In this document: positions 55,401 through 63,037 of the stretch, in pieces | How positions within the stretch are numbered: the stretch's first letter is position 1 | Layout of the letters: each line of letters opens with the position of its first letter | Source of the DNA: CAXBGS01 sp963975425 | Lineage (GTDB): Bacteria; Planctomycetota; Planctomycetia; Pirellulales; Pirellulaceae | Direction of reading: 5' to 3' | DNA: 64,000 bases | Assembly: GCA_963975425.1 (NCBI GenBank) | Contig: CAXBGS010000017.1 | Location: forward strand, 62,001-126,000 | The notes under the pieces: generated by a model | Databases searched by the model: none | Told to the model about the DNA's origin: nothing | What the model saw: only the letters and a program-made list of their open reading frames with translations | Translations under genes and position numbers: made by a program

Positions 55401-56384
55401 AGCGACGTTTCGGGCAGCCCGCACGCGGTGATGTCGACGATGCCTTCACTCAAGGGGCTCAAAACGGGCGATGAAGTGATCGGTGTGGTTGTTGGCGTGA
55501 TGCCCTTTGGCGTGTTCGTCGAACTCGCCCCCGATTGCAGCGGTCTCATTCATGTCAGCAAGGTCTCGGAATCGTTTGTTGAGGACTTGCATGAAGCGAT
55601 CCAGGTCGGCGACGTCGTCACATGCTGGGTCACGGGAGTCGATGAAAAGCGCCGCCGAGTCGCCTTGAGTGCGATTTCGCCGGAACGCGAAGCGGCCTTG
55701 AACCAAGCACGCAGTGAACGATCGCGTGGTGGCCCACGCGGGCGTGGCGGCCAGGGCGGCCGCGGCGGCGATCAAACACATGCGGCTGGTCGCGGAAGAC
55801 CGGCAAGTGCCGCCTCGAGCGGACAAGCGGGCGGCGGGAAAGCCGGCGCGCAGTCGGGCGGTCGTGGCGGACCGCCATCAAGAGGCGGCGGCAAAGGCGG
55901 ACAGTCGCGTGGTGGTCGTGATTCCCGAGGCGGACGCGATTCGCGTGGTGGTCGCGGCCGAGACACGCGCGGTAAACGCAAACCGGAGTCCTATCGCGTC
56001 GTCGGCAAGGCGGAAGAGAAACCGATCTCCGAAGCGATGCAGGCCGGCGCCGAACCACTGCGGTCCTTTGGCGATCTGTTGCAGTTCTTCGACAAAGATA
56101 AACAGTCTGGCAAACCCGAGCCCCCTCAAGCGAAGCCGCAAAAGAAGCCTGCCGCGTCGCAGGATCAGCAATCTGCCGCTGCCCAAGAGCCGGCGGCTGA
56201 TAACATGGCGGCCGAAGCGTCGGAACCGGCGGCGGAAACGCCGACAGCGACCGACAGTGTCGTGCCTGCGGCAGAAACCGATTCGGCAGCGGTTACACCC
56301 GCACCGGAAAAAATTCCCACAAGCGATGACTCCTCCAACCCGAGTGTGTCAGCATCTGGCGACGAGGATCCACCGACCTCATGA
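52422..56384 (+). CDS. tex: Enlarged Tex-like transcription accessory protein with acidic insertions and RGG tail
   Basis: 1320 residues, against about 770 in ordinary Tex. Residues 1-185 are the Tex N-terminal helical domain (LPLLEQGYSPPFLSRYRRDEL). Residues 188-393 are an Ala/Ser/Glu/Asp-rich insertion. Then a basic patch, the YqgF-like domain (SIDAVGPRTAATAIVAADGR at about 527, LIVISNGPARRAS), the helix-hairpin-helix region (about 688, GVDANHAP), a second acidic insertion (about 807-957), and an S1 domain (about 1013-1090, VVVGVMPFGVFVEL). Residues 1093-1187 are packed with RGG and GGR. Tex binds RNA and helps transcription. The insertions and RGG box suggest extra RNA interactions or condensate formation. 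Confidence 0.92.
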   Translation: MVVDLEAIARRGRCDVSSLRIALPLLEQGYSPPFLSRYRRDELSGVDEASLWALSAAVAAENDLQQRRDELQAVWSKTTLADPAIGQAIEKSNSIRVLERLSRRLKQESGDQVSDANRLAVRVLNPQRGDGDDLAALAEKVEGIQDASAAVAGLDEALANRLAGDPRLIASAVRWLSKHAKIHIASISDPHIGGDESASEGDSSEENTDSENQQASPAQRVSTPEQDASDKAVSDKAADSLAADSTDPASNTESASQPADGGSESPAAESETASQSPAAEPVAGEVTVDPSAVTGNADETAQPATETDAPAATDGAQASETRTDEPAASETPAGQTGSAETSQATEQKPAADTDVSLAGAEAIQPQPEAAKTVAKSAGKKGKSAKAAKTKEAAKKKKKISPRQRRRRWLVSVLKPLAGKRFPATKLSSFQVVMLGRALRSQVAECAFEYDATKLVDELQRTAGNFNRPASQKLQAIVLEHEANIREAAESAWWNELHERASTRLVDVAADHLRRYVNRGSVDAKVVMSIDAVGPRTAATAIVAADGRVLHCEDIPCQLSAAQRTQAVTKMGELIHAHHVDLIVISNGPARRASMIAVNELIKQSPEKSIRWTMTDRSGADAYAGSSVADQEMRKTSRRFRGAAWLAFSVLQPAQAFAKVDPLKLRLASFQRELAEQTLYEKLEHILVSGASRGGVDANHAPQSWLQRLPGMTVEIAAALDQRRRESRLMSRDDVLGIDAWPDVVHSRQAIPFLRVFGGEESLDGTLIHPDDYALAKKLATALEIELPPASPPGYVAQELTQPESGSVAVKGLAEATPEPEQPKVEDFTESQSSGDSFATDLTESSAGETAGDQPEAPTSEVAGSEAAGSESPESVTVPSDSGTTDDSTADDSPGGANTADSDSAESGSSTASATDADGPAETSEPTAADETSTPADENPEAAAATEPSPAEELPSVKRPKPDQAKIDKCIKEWQVGKSRVNQLVTWLCDPFGDSDVSGSPHAVMSTMPSLKGLKTGDEVIGVVVGVMPFGVFVELAPDCSGLIHVSKVSESFVEDLHEAIQVGDVVTCWVTGVDEKRRRVALSAISPEREAALNQARSERSRGGPRGRGGQGGRGGDQTHAAGRGRPASAASSGQAGGGKAGAQSGGRGGPPSRGGGKGGQSRGGRDSRGGRDSRGGRGRDTRGKRKPESYRVVGKAEEKPISEAMQAGAEPLRSFGDLLQFFDKDKQSGKPEPPQAKPQKKPAASQDQQSAAAQEPAADNMAAEASEPAAETPTATDSVVPAAETDSAAVTPAPEKIPTSDDSSNPSVSASGDEDPPTS
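53106..53135 (+). repeat. 15-bp duplication in the Tex acidic insertion
   Basis: Two copies of TCGGACAAAGCTGTC-type units (second ends CCGCC) encode DKAVS-DKAA in the first acidic insertion. Confidence 0.8.
55005..55034 (+). repeat. 15-bp duplication in the second Tex insertion
   Basis: Two copies of GCTGGCAGTGAAGCC (second diverges at the end). A second pair with the same period, ACGGACGATAGCACA and GCGGACGATAGCCCT, follows at 55071-55100. Confidence 0.8.
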
Positions 56385-56878
56385 GTAGTGATGAATTTGA
56401 ATCGCGGCTTGAGTCGGCGATCGCCCGTGGAAAACAGCGTGCCGAAGCGAAAGCCGACGAGCAGCGTAAGCAGGAAATGACTGCGGAGGAACTCAAACGC
56501 CTTCACACGTCATACCGGTTGACGCTTTCGGAGAGAATCGAAAAAGCCATTCACCGCGTCGCTGATCACTTTCCCGGATTCAAACAAGAATCGCTGTTCG
56601 GCGAAGTCGGCTGGGGCGAAGCGTGTTTCCGGGACGACCTGCGCATCGACGCCGGCAAGCGTTCTAACCAATACAGTCGACTGGAAATGACGATTCGTCC
56701 GGCCAGCGATCTTGGAGTGCTGGACCTGAAAGGGAAAGGCACCGTGATGAATCGCGAACTCTTCAATCGCAGCCATTTTGTGCCGGTCGCTGATGTCGAT
56801 CTGGAAGAATTCGAGCAACTGATCGATGCTTGGGCCATCGAGTTTGCCGAACAGTACGCGGCGCAAAGCCGGGCTTGA
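56381..56878 (+). CDS. Conserved-looking protein coupled to tex, function unknown
   Basis: 165 residues; its ATG overlaps the tex stop by four bases (ATGA), so it is translationally coupled. The N-terminal third is a charged helix (FESRLESAIARGKQRAEAKA), then LSERIEKAIHRVADHFPGFKQE and a small alpha/beta part (RLEMTIRPASDLGVLDLKGKG, RSHFVPVADVDLEEF). I do not recognise the family. A role with the Tex-like RNA-binding protein is inferred only from coupling. Confidence 0.85.
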   Translation: MSSDEFESRLESAIARGKQRAEAKADEQRKQEMTAEELKRLHTSYRLTLSERIEKAIHRVADHFPGFKQESLFGEVGWGEACFRDDLRIDAGKRSNQYSRLEMTIRPASDLGVLDLKGKGTVMNRELFNRSHFVPVADVDLEEFEQLIDAWAIEFAEQYAAQSRA

Positions 56879-56916
56879 TCGAACCGTTGGAGTTCAGGCG
56901 TTCGCCGTCAATCGCA

Positions 56917-58233
56917 ATGAAGCCTCCTTCGGTACATCTGGTCGGCACCGGAGTGGTTGGCCGGGCGATCATCAAGGCGCACATAGATGCTGGAATCGGC
57001 GTCACCGTTTCCGATCAAGATGCTGCGTCGCTGACTGCCGCCGTCGACGCCTTAAAATTGTCGCCCAGCCATTGGGATCGGTCCGAAATCGTGGCGCCGC
57101 AAGGTTGGCTGCCCTCCGTATCGATTCGGCACCTGGGCAGACACGCTGGCGGAGATCCCGGTGCGGGCAATTCGGATGCGGGCAATTCGGGTGCGGGTAC
57201 CAGTGATGCGCACGCGGGTGATGCGGGCCGGACGGATGCGGGCGAATGCGATGCACCGCTGCTGGTGATCGAATCGATCTCTGAGCAACTGGACGCCAAG
57301 CGATCGTTTTTCTTGCTCGCCGAAAAATATTTTGGCGACATGGCGGTCTTGTGCAGCAACACGTCGACGCTGTGCATTGCCGCGATCGCGGAACCGATGA
57401 ATAACCGCAACCGATTGTGCGGCATGCATTTTTTCATGCCGGTCGATCAACGTCCTGCGGTGGAATTGGTGCGGTCTGAGTTAACGTCCGAAGCGACAAT
57501 GCATCATGCGACGAGACATGTTGGCCGTTTGGGCAAGCAGCCTTTGGTCGTGAGAGATTTCCCTGGGTTCATCGTCAACCGTTTGTTGTCACCCTATTTG
57601 AATGAAGCGATGCTGTTGCTGGGCCGAGGCGTGTCGGCAGAACGTATCGAGCATGCGTCGCAGCGATACGGGATGCCACTATCACCTCTTGAGCTAATCG
57701 ATTGGATCGGTGCGAGAACGATGTTCCAGGCCGGCCGAGTTTTCTGGCAAGCGTTCCCCAATCGCATCAGTCCATCGCCGATCCTGCCGGGCCTAATCAA
57801 GGCTAAACGCTTTGGGCGAGCCACCGGCAATGGTTTTTATGACTATACCGATGAGGTTCGATCGCCGGGCCTGTCACCCGATGCCCAACGACTGGTCGAA
57901 AACTACTCTCGACCGTCGGCGCCGTTATCCGATGACGACGTCTTACAGATCCTGGCGATCCCGATGTGGATCGAAGCCGCGATCGCGATGCGACAGGGCG
58001 TTGCGGATTCTTTTGACGCGTTCGAACTTGCGATGCACGGTGGTCTTGGCTTTGACGCAACACGCTCTTGGTTCGATTTCTTCGATTCTTTGGACCGTAC
58101 CGCGATGGCGGACGCCATTACTCGGTGGTCATCGGTCACCGCCAGTATGAACGCACCCGCCGAATTATTGCAGCATCTAAAGCGGCTCAGTCCGATCGGA
58201 GCGTTAAGAGCGTACGCAAACGTATCAGGATGA
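56917..58233 (+). CDS. 3-hydroxyacyl-CoA dehydrogenase
   Basis: About 438 residues from the ATG at 56917, which places VHLVGTGVVGRAI (the GxGxxG NAD site) near the N-terminus; the open frame from 56830 lies inside the previous gene. Catalytic residues of the family are visible: Ser in CSNTSTL, His in GMHFFMPV, Glu in AVELV and Asn in FPGFIVNRLLSPY. HFFNPV has Met for the usual, non-catalytic Asn. The C-terminal 3HCDH domain is complete (FGRATGNGFYDY). It oxidises 3-hydroxyacyl-CoA in beta-oxidation. A 15-bp tandem array (about 30 residues) inserts after the first Rossmann strands. Convergent with the MFS gene by a 9-base overlap. Confidence 0.93.
   Translation: MKPPSVHLVGTGVVGRAIIKAHIDAGIGVTVSDQDAASLTAAVDALKLSPSHWDRSEIVAPQGWLPSVSIRHLGRHAGGDPGAGNSDAGNSGAGTSDAHAGDAGRTDAGECDAPLLVIESISEQLDAKRSFFLLAEKYFGDMAVLCSNTSTLCIAAIAEPMNNRNRLCGMHFFMPVDQRPAVELVRSELTSEATMHHATRHVGRLGKQPLVVRDFPGFIVNRLLSPYLNEAMLLLGRGVSAERIEHASQRYGMPLSPLELIDWIGARTMFQAGRVFWQAFPNRISPSPILPGLIKAKRFGRATGNGFYDYTDEVRSPGLSPDAQRLVENYSRPSAPLSDDDVLQILAIPMWIEAAIAMRQGVADSFDAFELAMHGGLGFDATRSWFDFFDSLDRTAMADAITRWSSVTASMNAPAELLQHLKRLSPIGALRAYANVSG
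57160..57249 (+). repeat. In-frame 15-bp tandem array in the dehydrogenase gene
   Basis: Six 15-bp units, encoding GAGNS, DAGNS, GAGTS, DAHAG, DAGRT and DAGEC, that begin with a G-A/G-T-GCG core. It is the longest array in the window. Confidence 0.92.
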
Positions 58234-59514
58234 TGATTGGTCACTTGCCGGTGCGTCGGCCGAATGTGCCGCACTGGATTTGTCCCAGAACGTCACAAAG
58301 AACAGTACGGCGACGCCCAGTGCGATCCATGCCGGCAGCAACCAGAATTGCCGACCATCAGCCAGCCAGCCTTCGGTCGTTGACGGATCCAGACCGATGC
58401 GGTCGCCCCAGAAACCGAACACATAATTACCGACCAGCATGCCGGCACCATACGTCAGCAGGCCAACGAGCGCCTGTGCACTGGTGCGTGTCTCCGGCGG
58501 AGCGACGCGGTCGGTGTACAGCTGACCGGTGACGAAAAAGAAGTCATAGCAGATTCCGTGCAGCACGATCCCCAGCACCAGCATCGCAGAACTTGACGGG
58601 AAGAGTCCGAACAGAAAGTAGCGTGCTGCCCATGCCAACATGCCGACCAGCAACATCTTTTTGACGCCAAGTTTCGACAAGAAGAACGGGACGAGCGCCA
58701 TGAACAGGATTTCGCTGACCTGACCCAAGGCCATCACGCCTGCGGTTCGTTCGCCGAACGCCATCTCGCGGACGAATTCTCCCGTCCGGGCGTAGTAAAA
58801 AGCCAGGGGGATACAAATCAGGAACGAACAGACCGCAAACACCAAGTATGAAGGATTCTTTAGCAAGTTGAGGGCGTCGAATCCGAGCACCTTCACGATG
58901 CTGACCGGCTTGCCTTTTCCCTCTGGCGGTGACGCCGGCAACGTAAAGCTGTACACGCCGTAAATAACGCTGACAATCGCGGCGATTTTGAACTGAACGT
59001 TCTTACTTGCTCCGTCTTCGATGCCTGGCAGGATATTGATCGAGAATAATCCGAATACGGATTCGGATATCACGATCCCAGAGACGATCCACCCGATGGT
59101 TCCCCACAATCGAATTTTCGGAAAGTCACGCTCGATGTTCGCGACGTTTTGAAACGTGATCGTGTTGACCAGTGCGAGCGTCGGCATGTAACAGATAAAG
59201 AACGTAAGCAATGCCCAGAACAACATGCTGGAATCGGTAATCGTGCTGACCCACCACAAGACCGCGCCCCCGATCAAATGCAAGATTCCGTTCAGTCGCT
59301 CTTTGTTCATGACGCGGTCGCCGAGGTAGCCGACGATCAGTGGGGCGAAGAGTGCCGCCCAGGTTTGCGTCGCATAGCTGCTGCCGATGATCGAGTTGAT
59401 ACCTGCTTCACCTTGGAACAACTGCGACAAGTACGTTCCCATCGTCACGAAAAAGACTCCCCAGATAAAAAACTGGAGAAACATCATGATGTTCAGGCGG
59501 ATCGTGGTGGGCAT
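58225..59514 (-). CDS. Major facilitator transporter, nucleoside-proton symporter-like
   Basis: About 429 residues from the ATG at 59514 (MPTTIRLNIMMFLQFFIWGV); the frame upstream to 59730 lacks a helix pattern. There are 12 hydrophobic segments in two halves, with the short charged loop YLGDRVMNKERLNG between helices 2 and 3 and a later VREMAFGERTAGVMALGQVSEI. This matches the NupG/NHS-type nucleoside permease group and its many planctomycete relatives. Substrate is not provable from sequence. Confidence 0.92.
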   Translation of the reverse strand: MPTTIRLNIMMFLQFFIWGVFFVTMGTYLSQLFQGEAGINSIIGSSYATQTWAALFAPLIVGYLGDRVMNKERLNGILHLIGGAVLWWVSTITDSSMLFWALLTFFICYMPTLALVNTITFQNVANIERDFPKIRLWGTIGWIVSGIVISESVFGLFSINILPGIEDGASKNVQFKIAAIVSVIYGVYSFTLPASPPEGKGKPVSIVKVLGFDALNLLKNPSYLVFAVCSFLICIPLAFYYARTGEFVREMAFGERTAGVMALGQVSEILFMALVPFFLSKLGVKKMLLVGMLAWAARYFLFGLFPSSSAMLVLGIVLHGICYDFFFVTGQLYTDRVAPPETRTSAQALVGLLTYGAGMLVGNYVFGFWGDRIGLDPSTTEGWLADGRQFWLLPAWIALGVAVLFFVTFWDKSSAAHSADAPASDQSSS

Positions 59515-59636
59515 CGCAAATTTCCGGCAGTAAAGAATGGTCGCTCGTCTCGGTGCGATCAAAGCACATAGCACGCAGCGAGCTGTCGCTAGCGCGTCGC
59601 GATCCAGGTTGACCGCGACACATACTGACGAAAATT

Positions 59637-60455
59637 CTACTCCAAATCTTCCAGCACCTGTTGCGTCGGTACCGGCTCGATCGCATCGGTCGGGCTGTCG
59701 TCTCGGGCAAAGAACATCAGATGCTGCCAAGGCAATTGGTTGTATTCGCGAACCAGTTTGAATCCGTTCTTCTGGTACTCTTTCATGATCTGATTCTTAG
59801 ACATCTTGTGCAGTGGTTTAATCGGCACCTCAGGATCTTCTTCGCGGTACTCCAGCAGTGCGACGACCCCGTTTTCGGTCAGCGATCGCCGGATTGCCCA
59901 CAGCATTGATTCGGGGTGAGAAAACTCGTGATAGACGTCGACCATCAGCAATAGGTCGATTTGGTTTTCGGGTAACCGAGGGTCATCGATATCGCCACGC
60001 ACCAATTCGATGTTTTTGATCTTTTCTTTGTCGGCGCGCACTTGCAGTTTTCGCAGCATTTCAGGCTGGATGTCGACGGCATACACTTTGCCCTCTTTGC
60101 CGACCTTGCGTGCCATGGGCAGCGTCCAATAGCCGTTGCCACAACCCAGATCGCAGACCGTCATCCCATCGGCCAGCTTTAGCTGCACAAATGATTCCGA
60201 TGCGTTCTCTTCGTCGTCGCGTTCAGGGCGAACCAACCATGATGCTCCCAGGTGGGACATCGGTTGGGCCAGCACGCGTCCCAGATAAGAACGGCGAGAC
60301 TTCTCGACCGGTTTGGGGGGATCGGTGCGCGGCGAATCCGCGAATAGCGATGACGTCAACAGCGCGAACACCAAATAGCCGGCAACAAGCCGCGAGAGAT
60401 TGCGACATTGATCGCCGCTTGGTCGCGATTTTCGATTCCTGCCCTCACCGTGCAC
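59637..60455 (-). CDS. SAM-dependent methyltransferase with an N-terminal signal peptide
   Basis: About 272 residues from the GTG at 60455; an ATG at 60563 lies inside the next gene. After a hydrophobic LVAGYLVFALLTSSLFADS segment, typical of a Sec signal, comes a complete class I fold: VCDLGCGNGYWTLPMARKVG (motif I), VYAVDIQPEML, IELVRGDIDDPRLP, LLLMVDVYHEFSH. It should need cytoplasmic SAM, so the apparent signal is odd: it may be an anchor. No substrate seen. It overlaps no other gene with this start. Confidence 0.88.
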   Translation of the reverse strand: MHGEGRNRKSRPSGDQCRNLSRLVAGYLVFALLTSSLFADSPRTDPPKPVEKSRRSYLGRVLAQPMSHLGASWLVRPERDDEENASESFVQLKLADGMTVCDLGCGNGYWTLPMARKVGKEGKVYAVDIQPEMLRKLQVRADKEKIKNIELVRGDIDDPRLPENQIDLLLMVDVYHEFSHPESMLWAIRRSLTENGVVALLEYREEDPEVPIKPLHKMSKNQIMKEYQKNGFKLVREYNQLPWQHLMFFARDDSPTDAIEPVPTQQVLEDLE

Positions 60456-60495
60456 GGTTCGTGCCTGGCCGAGCCATCGACTGCCCGACAGACGG

Positions 60496-60921
60496 CTAGT
60501 CGTCGTCTCGTGCGGCGAACTCGAACTGGGGCTCGAACGCATCGTCAAAAGAATAGACGTCATCGAAATCCTCTCGGCGATCTGATTCGCTCTTGCGCAT
60601 TTGTTCGATGCGAATCAGGTTATAGACCAATTCGCCAAAGTCACCGGTCGTGTGAATGCCCCAGTCGGCCAAGACGATCTTGGCCAAGTATCCGTATTGA
60701 TCGATCGCGTAACGACGGCAAGCTTCGCAAAGTTGCTGGCCGGTCACATGTTTAGGCATCGCCGACGCCGAACTCTCTGGCGTTTTCGTGTCGGGACGAT
60801 CGAACAGATCCAGATGTTCTTGCGCGAACTGCAAAGCTTCGCGAATGAATTGATACGCTTCCAATTTGAATCGCGTATCTTCTTCCAGCAATTCTCGCAT
60901 CGCTTGCATGGGTGTGGTCAT
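60496..60921 (-). CDS. Minf_1886-family conserved protein
   Basis: 141 residues. It starts MTTPMQAMRELLEEDTRFKL, a pattern I recognise from the small Minf_1886 family found in planctomycetes and verrucomicrobia, followed by YQFIREALQFAQEHL, HVTGQQLCEACRRYAIDQYG and DWGIHTTGDFGELVYNLIRI. The end is acidic and variable. Function unknown, but wide and conserved within these phyla. It lies 37 bases from the PSP1-like gene upstream on the same strand. Confidence 0.9.
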   Translation of the reverse strand: MTTPMQAMRELLEEDTRFKLEAYQFIREALQFAQEHLDLFDRPDTKTPESSASAMPKHVTGQQLCEACRRYAIDQYGYLAKIVLADWGIHTTGDFGELVYNLIRIEQMRKSESDRREDFDDVYSFDDAFEPQFEFAARDDD

Positions 60922-60958
60922 ATTTTATATCTACTGATTCGATGATCGATTGGTTTGG

Positions 60959-61894
60959 CTAAGATCCATTCGGGTCGCCGCCTGTTTCGGGTCGCTTCTT
61001 TGCGCGGCTGTTCTTTGCGGATTTTTCGTGGCCCGCATCGCCCCGACGTGTAACGCTGATCACAGCATCGGCAGCAATCATGACGCGACGATTGTCATCG
61101 GTCTTGATGACCAATTGTTGCGATAGGATATCTTGAGCGATCACATGGGCGGTACCCTCTCGGGTCAAAATTTCGCTACCCACCGGTGGCAGTTCGGCTG
61201 CCAACGACTGATACGTCTCAAATTCGTAGCGTAAACAGCATTTTAATCGGCCACATCGACCTGAGATTTTTGTCGGATCCAGTGTCGCTTTTTGCACTTT
61301 CGCCATCTTCATCGACACGGGCGGCATCTTGCTAAGGAATCGTGAGCAGCAAATCGGTTGCCCGCAGTCTCCGTAATCTGCTAGCAGCTTGGCTTCATCG
61401 CGAACGCCAATTTGACGCATCTCGATCCGCGTTTGAAATTCGCGTGCTAAATCCCTGACCAGTTGTCGGAAATCGACGCGTTGTTCGGCCAGGAAGTAAA
61501 CGATCAGCAGTTCACCGCCCAGGATCCGTTCGACGTCGACCAATTCCATGGTGAGTTTCAACGCGTCGACACACTGTTGGGCCAGTTGCATGTCCCCGTC
61601 GCGTTTTTCGTCAAAGTGAGACCATTGGCGTTTATCGTCGTCACTTAGACGCCGCAGTATCCGTCCCTGATTCGGTTCGGTCATGTGGTCCAGTGCCGTG
61701 GGCGTCGCTTCGCACAAGACCGTTCCGACCTCGGTACCACGTTTGGTCCGCGCGACTACTTCGTCGCCATAACGAAACGTTTGGCGCGATGACATCACGC
61801 CCAAGATACGCATCGAACCGAATCGAACGACGTATTCGAGTGTTTGCGAAGCATCGGAGGGCGCCGGATCGACAGGCAGCGGCAGCTCAGTCAT
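60959..61894 (-). CDS. PSP1/RicT-like protein with Cys cluster
   Basis: About 311 residues from the ATG at 61894 (MTELPLPVDPAPSDASQTLE); the open frame to 62032 overlaps the WD40 gene. PSP1-domain motifs: YVVRFGSMRILGV, GDEVVARTKRGTEVGTV, and the late Cys set ADYGDCGQPICCSRFL and GRCGRLKCCLRYE. These Cys positions bind [4Fe-4S] in RicT (YaaT), which works with the RNase Y complex in Bacillus. Here it overlaps the WD40 gene by 8 bases and precedes the Minf_1886 gene. A role in RNA maturation is inferred from the family. Confidence 0.93.
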   Translation of the reverse strand: MTELPLPVDPAPSDASQTLEYVVRFGSMRILGVMSSRQTFRYGDEVVARTKRGTEVGTVLCEATPTALDHMTEPNQGRILRRLSDDDKRQWSHFDEKRDGDMQLAQQCVDALKLTMELVDVERILGGELLIVYFLAEQRVDFRQLVRDLAREFQTRIEMRQIGVRDEAKLLADYGDCGQPICCSRFLSKMPPVSMKMAKVQKATLDPTKISGRCGRLKCCLRYEFETYQSLAAELPPVGSEILTREGTAHVIAQDILSQQLVIKTDDNRRVMIAADAVISVTRRGDAGHEKSAKNSRAKKRPETGGDPNGS

Positions 61895-63032
61895 CGTCCG
61901 ACTCGGTTGCGGATCCATCTGCCTCGGTCGATTGCTGGGTCCACTTCCAGCTTCTGCCGGCAACGGAAACGCCATGTTTACGCGTGCCAACGAGCAATTG
62001 TCCGTCTCCGTTCCACTGCAGCGCCCACACACCGCTGGTGGCGTCCATCGATTCGGTTTGTCCGCCTGCTGGCAAGAGCACGCGGCCGCCTACCTCCGAT
62101 GCAGCGATTTGTCCGCTTGGCGAAATCGCGATGTCCGTGATCCAATCACGGCCTTTGGTGGCGACTTTAGGTTTGGCGTCAGGCTTGGCACTGCAGCGAT
62201 AGAGTTTGCGATCGCCCGAACCGATCAACAATGTCATGCCGTCGTCGATGAATGCGACCGACCAAGCCGGTTCCTCGGAAACTTCGATCTTACCGATCGC
62301 ATCCAAGCTTGGCCATTTCAGCAGGTGGACGTGTCCGTCACCGTCGCTCGCTGCGATTCGTTTTCCGTCCGGTGAAAACGCAAGGTCTGTGACTGCATGT
62401 CCATCCAGTTCGACCGTCGTTTCGACTTTGTTATCGGCGAGGTTCCAAGCCATCACCTTTCCGTCTTCGTTGCCCGCAACCACGAACTGATCATCAGGCG
62501 ACACGATCAGCGCTTGGCACCATCGCTGGAACGCTTCGGTGTGCGTGGCAGCCTGTTGTGACGATGTGTCGTACGTCATCAAGTTGCCGCGATAGTCGAC
62601 ACTTGCCACCGTTTTACCGTCGGCGGTTGCTGCCACGCACCAGACCGCGGCCGGGTGCGAATACAACTTCACCATCTCGTTTGGCGAATCGACTGAAAAC
62701 GAAACAACGTCGGCCTCACGCAACAGCAGGCTGGTAGCCGTGCCGGCAACAAATTGTCGGTCCGAATCCAACGGAGCGATGGAGGTAACCCAAACCGATG
62801 AATCCGAGTTTGTCGATTCGTCAGACGATTCGTCGGCGTCGGCGTGCACGGTTGCGAAGGCGAGCATCAGCGTGATTATCGCCAGCGGTTGGCAACAGAC
62901 GTGACTCGCCCGGTCAATCGAGCGCATCATTCGGTGACATGCCTTTGTTGCATTCGCGGCCGCTCGGGACAGGGTGGCAGCTTGAGATAGGGTGACAGCG
63001 TTGGGTTGGTCGATATATTTCGTGTTGTGCAT
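61887..63032 (-). CDS. Exported WD40-repeat protein
   Basis: About 381 residues from the ATG at 63032, five bases after the preceding stop. ATGs at 62930 and 62927 give a cleaner signal peptide (HVCCQPLAIITLMLAFATVHA). The rest is a WD40-type propeller with the repeated pattern V..LAFSPDGKRIAASDGDGHVHLL. I count at least four blades (AATADGKTVASVD, VSPDDQFVVAGNEDGKVMAW, AISPSGQIAASEVGG). It is probably a periplasmic scaffold or receptor. It shares strand and coupling with the PSP1-like gene. Confidence 0.88.
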   Translation of the reverse strand: MHNTKYIDQPNAVTLSQAATLSRAAANATKACHRMMRSIDRASHVCCQPLAIITLMLAFATVHADADESSDESTNSDSSVWVTSIAPLDSDRQFVAGTATSLLLREADVVSFSVDSPNEMVKLYSHPAAVWCVAATADGKTVASVDYRGNLMTYDTSSQQAATHTEAFQRWCQALIVSPDDQFVVAGNEDGKVMAWNLADNKVETTVELDGHAVTDLAFSPDGKRIAASDGDGHVHLLKWPSLDAIGKIEVSEEPAWSVAFIDDGMTLLIGSGDRKLYRCSAKPDAKPKVATKGRDWITDIAISPSGQIAASEVGGRVLLPAGGQTESMDATSGVWALQWNGDGQLLVGTRKHGVSVAGRSWKWTQQSTEADGSATESDDD

Positions 63033-63037
63033 CGTGT

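Noticed and set aside
55714..56388. Arg-rich open frame of 224 codons on the plus strand
   Set aside because: It is the shifted frame of the Tex RGG region and tail, and low-complexity GC-rich DNA leaves it open by chance.
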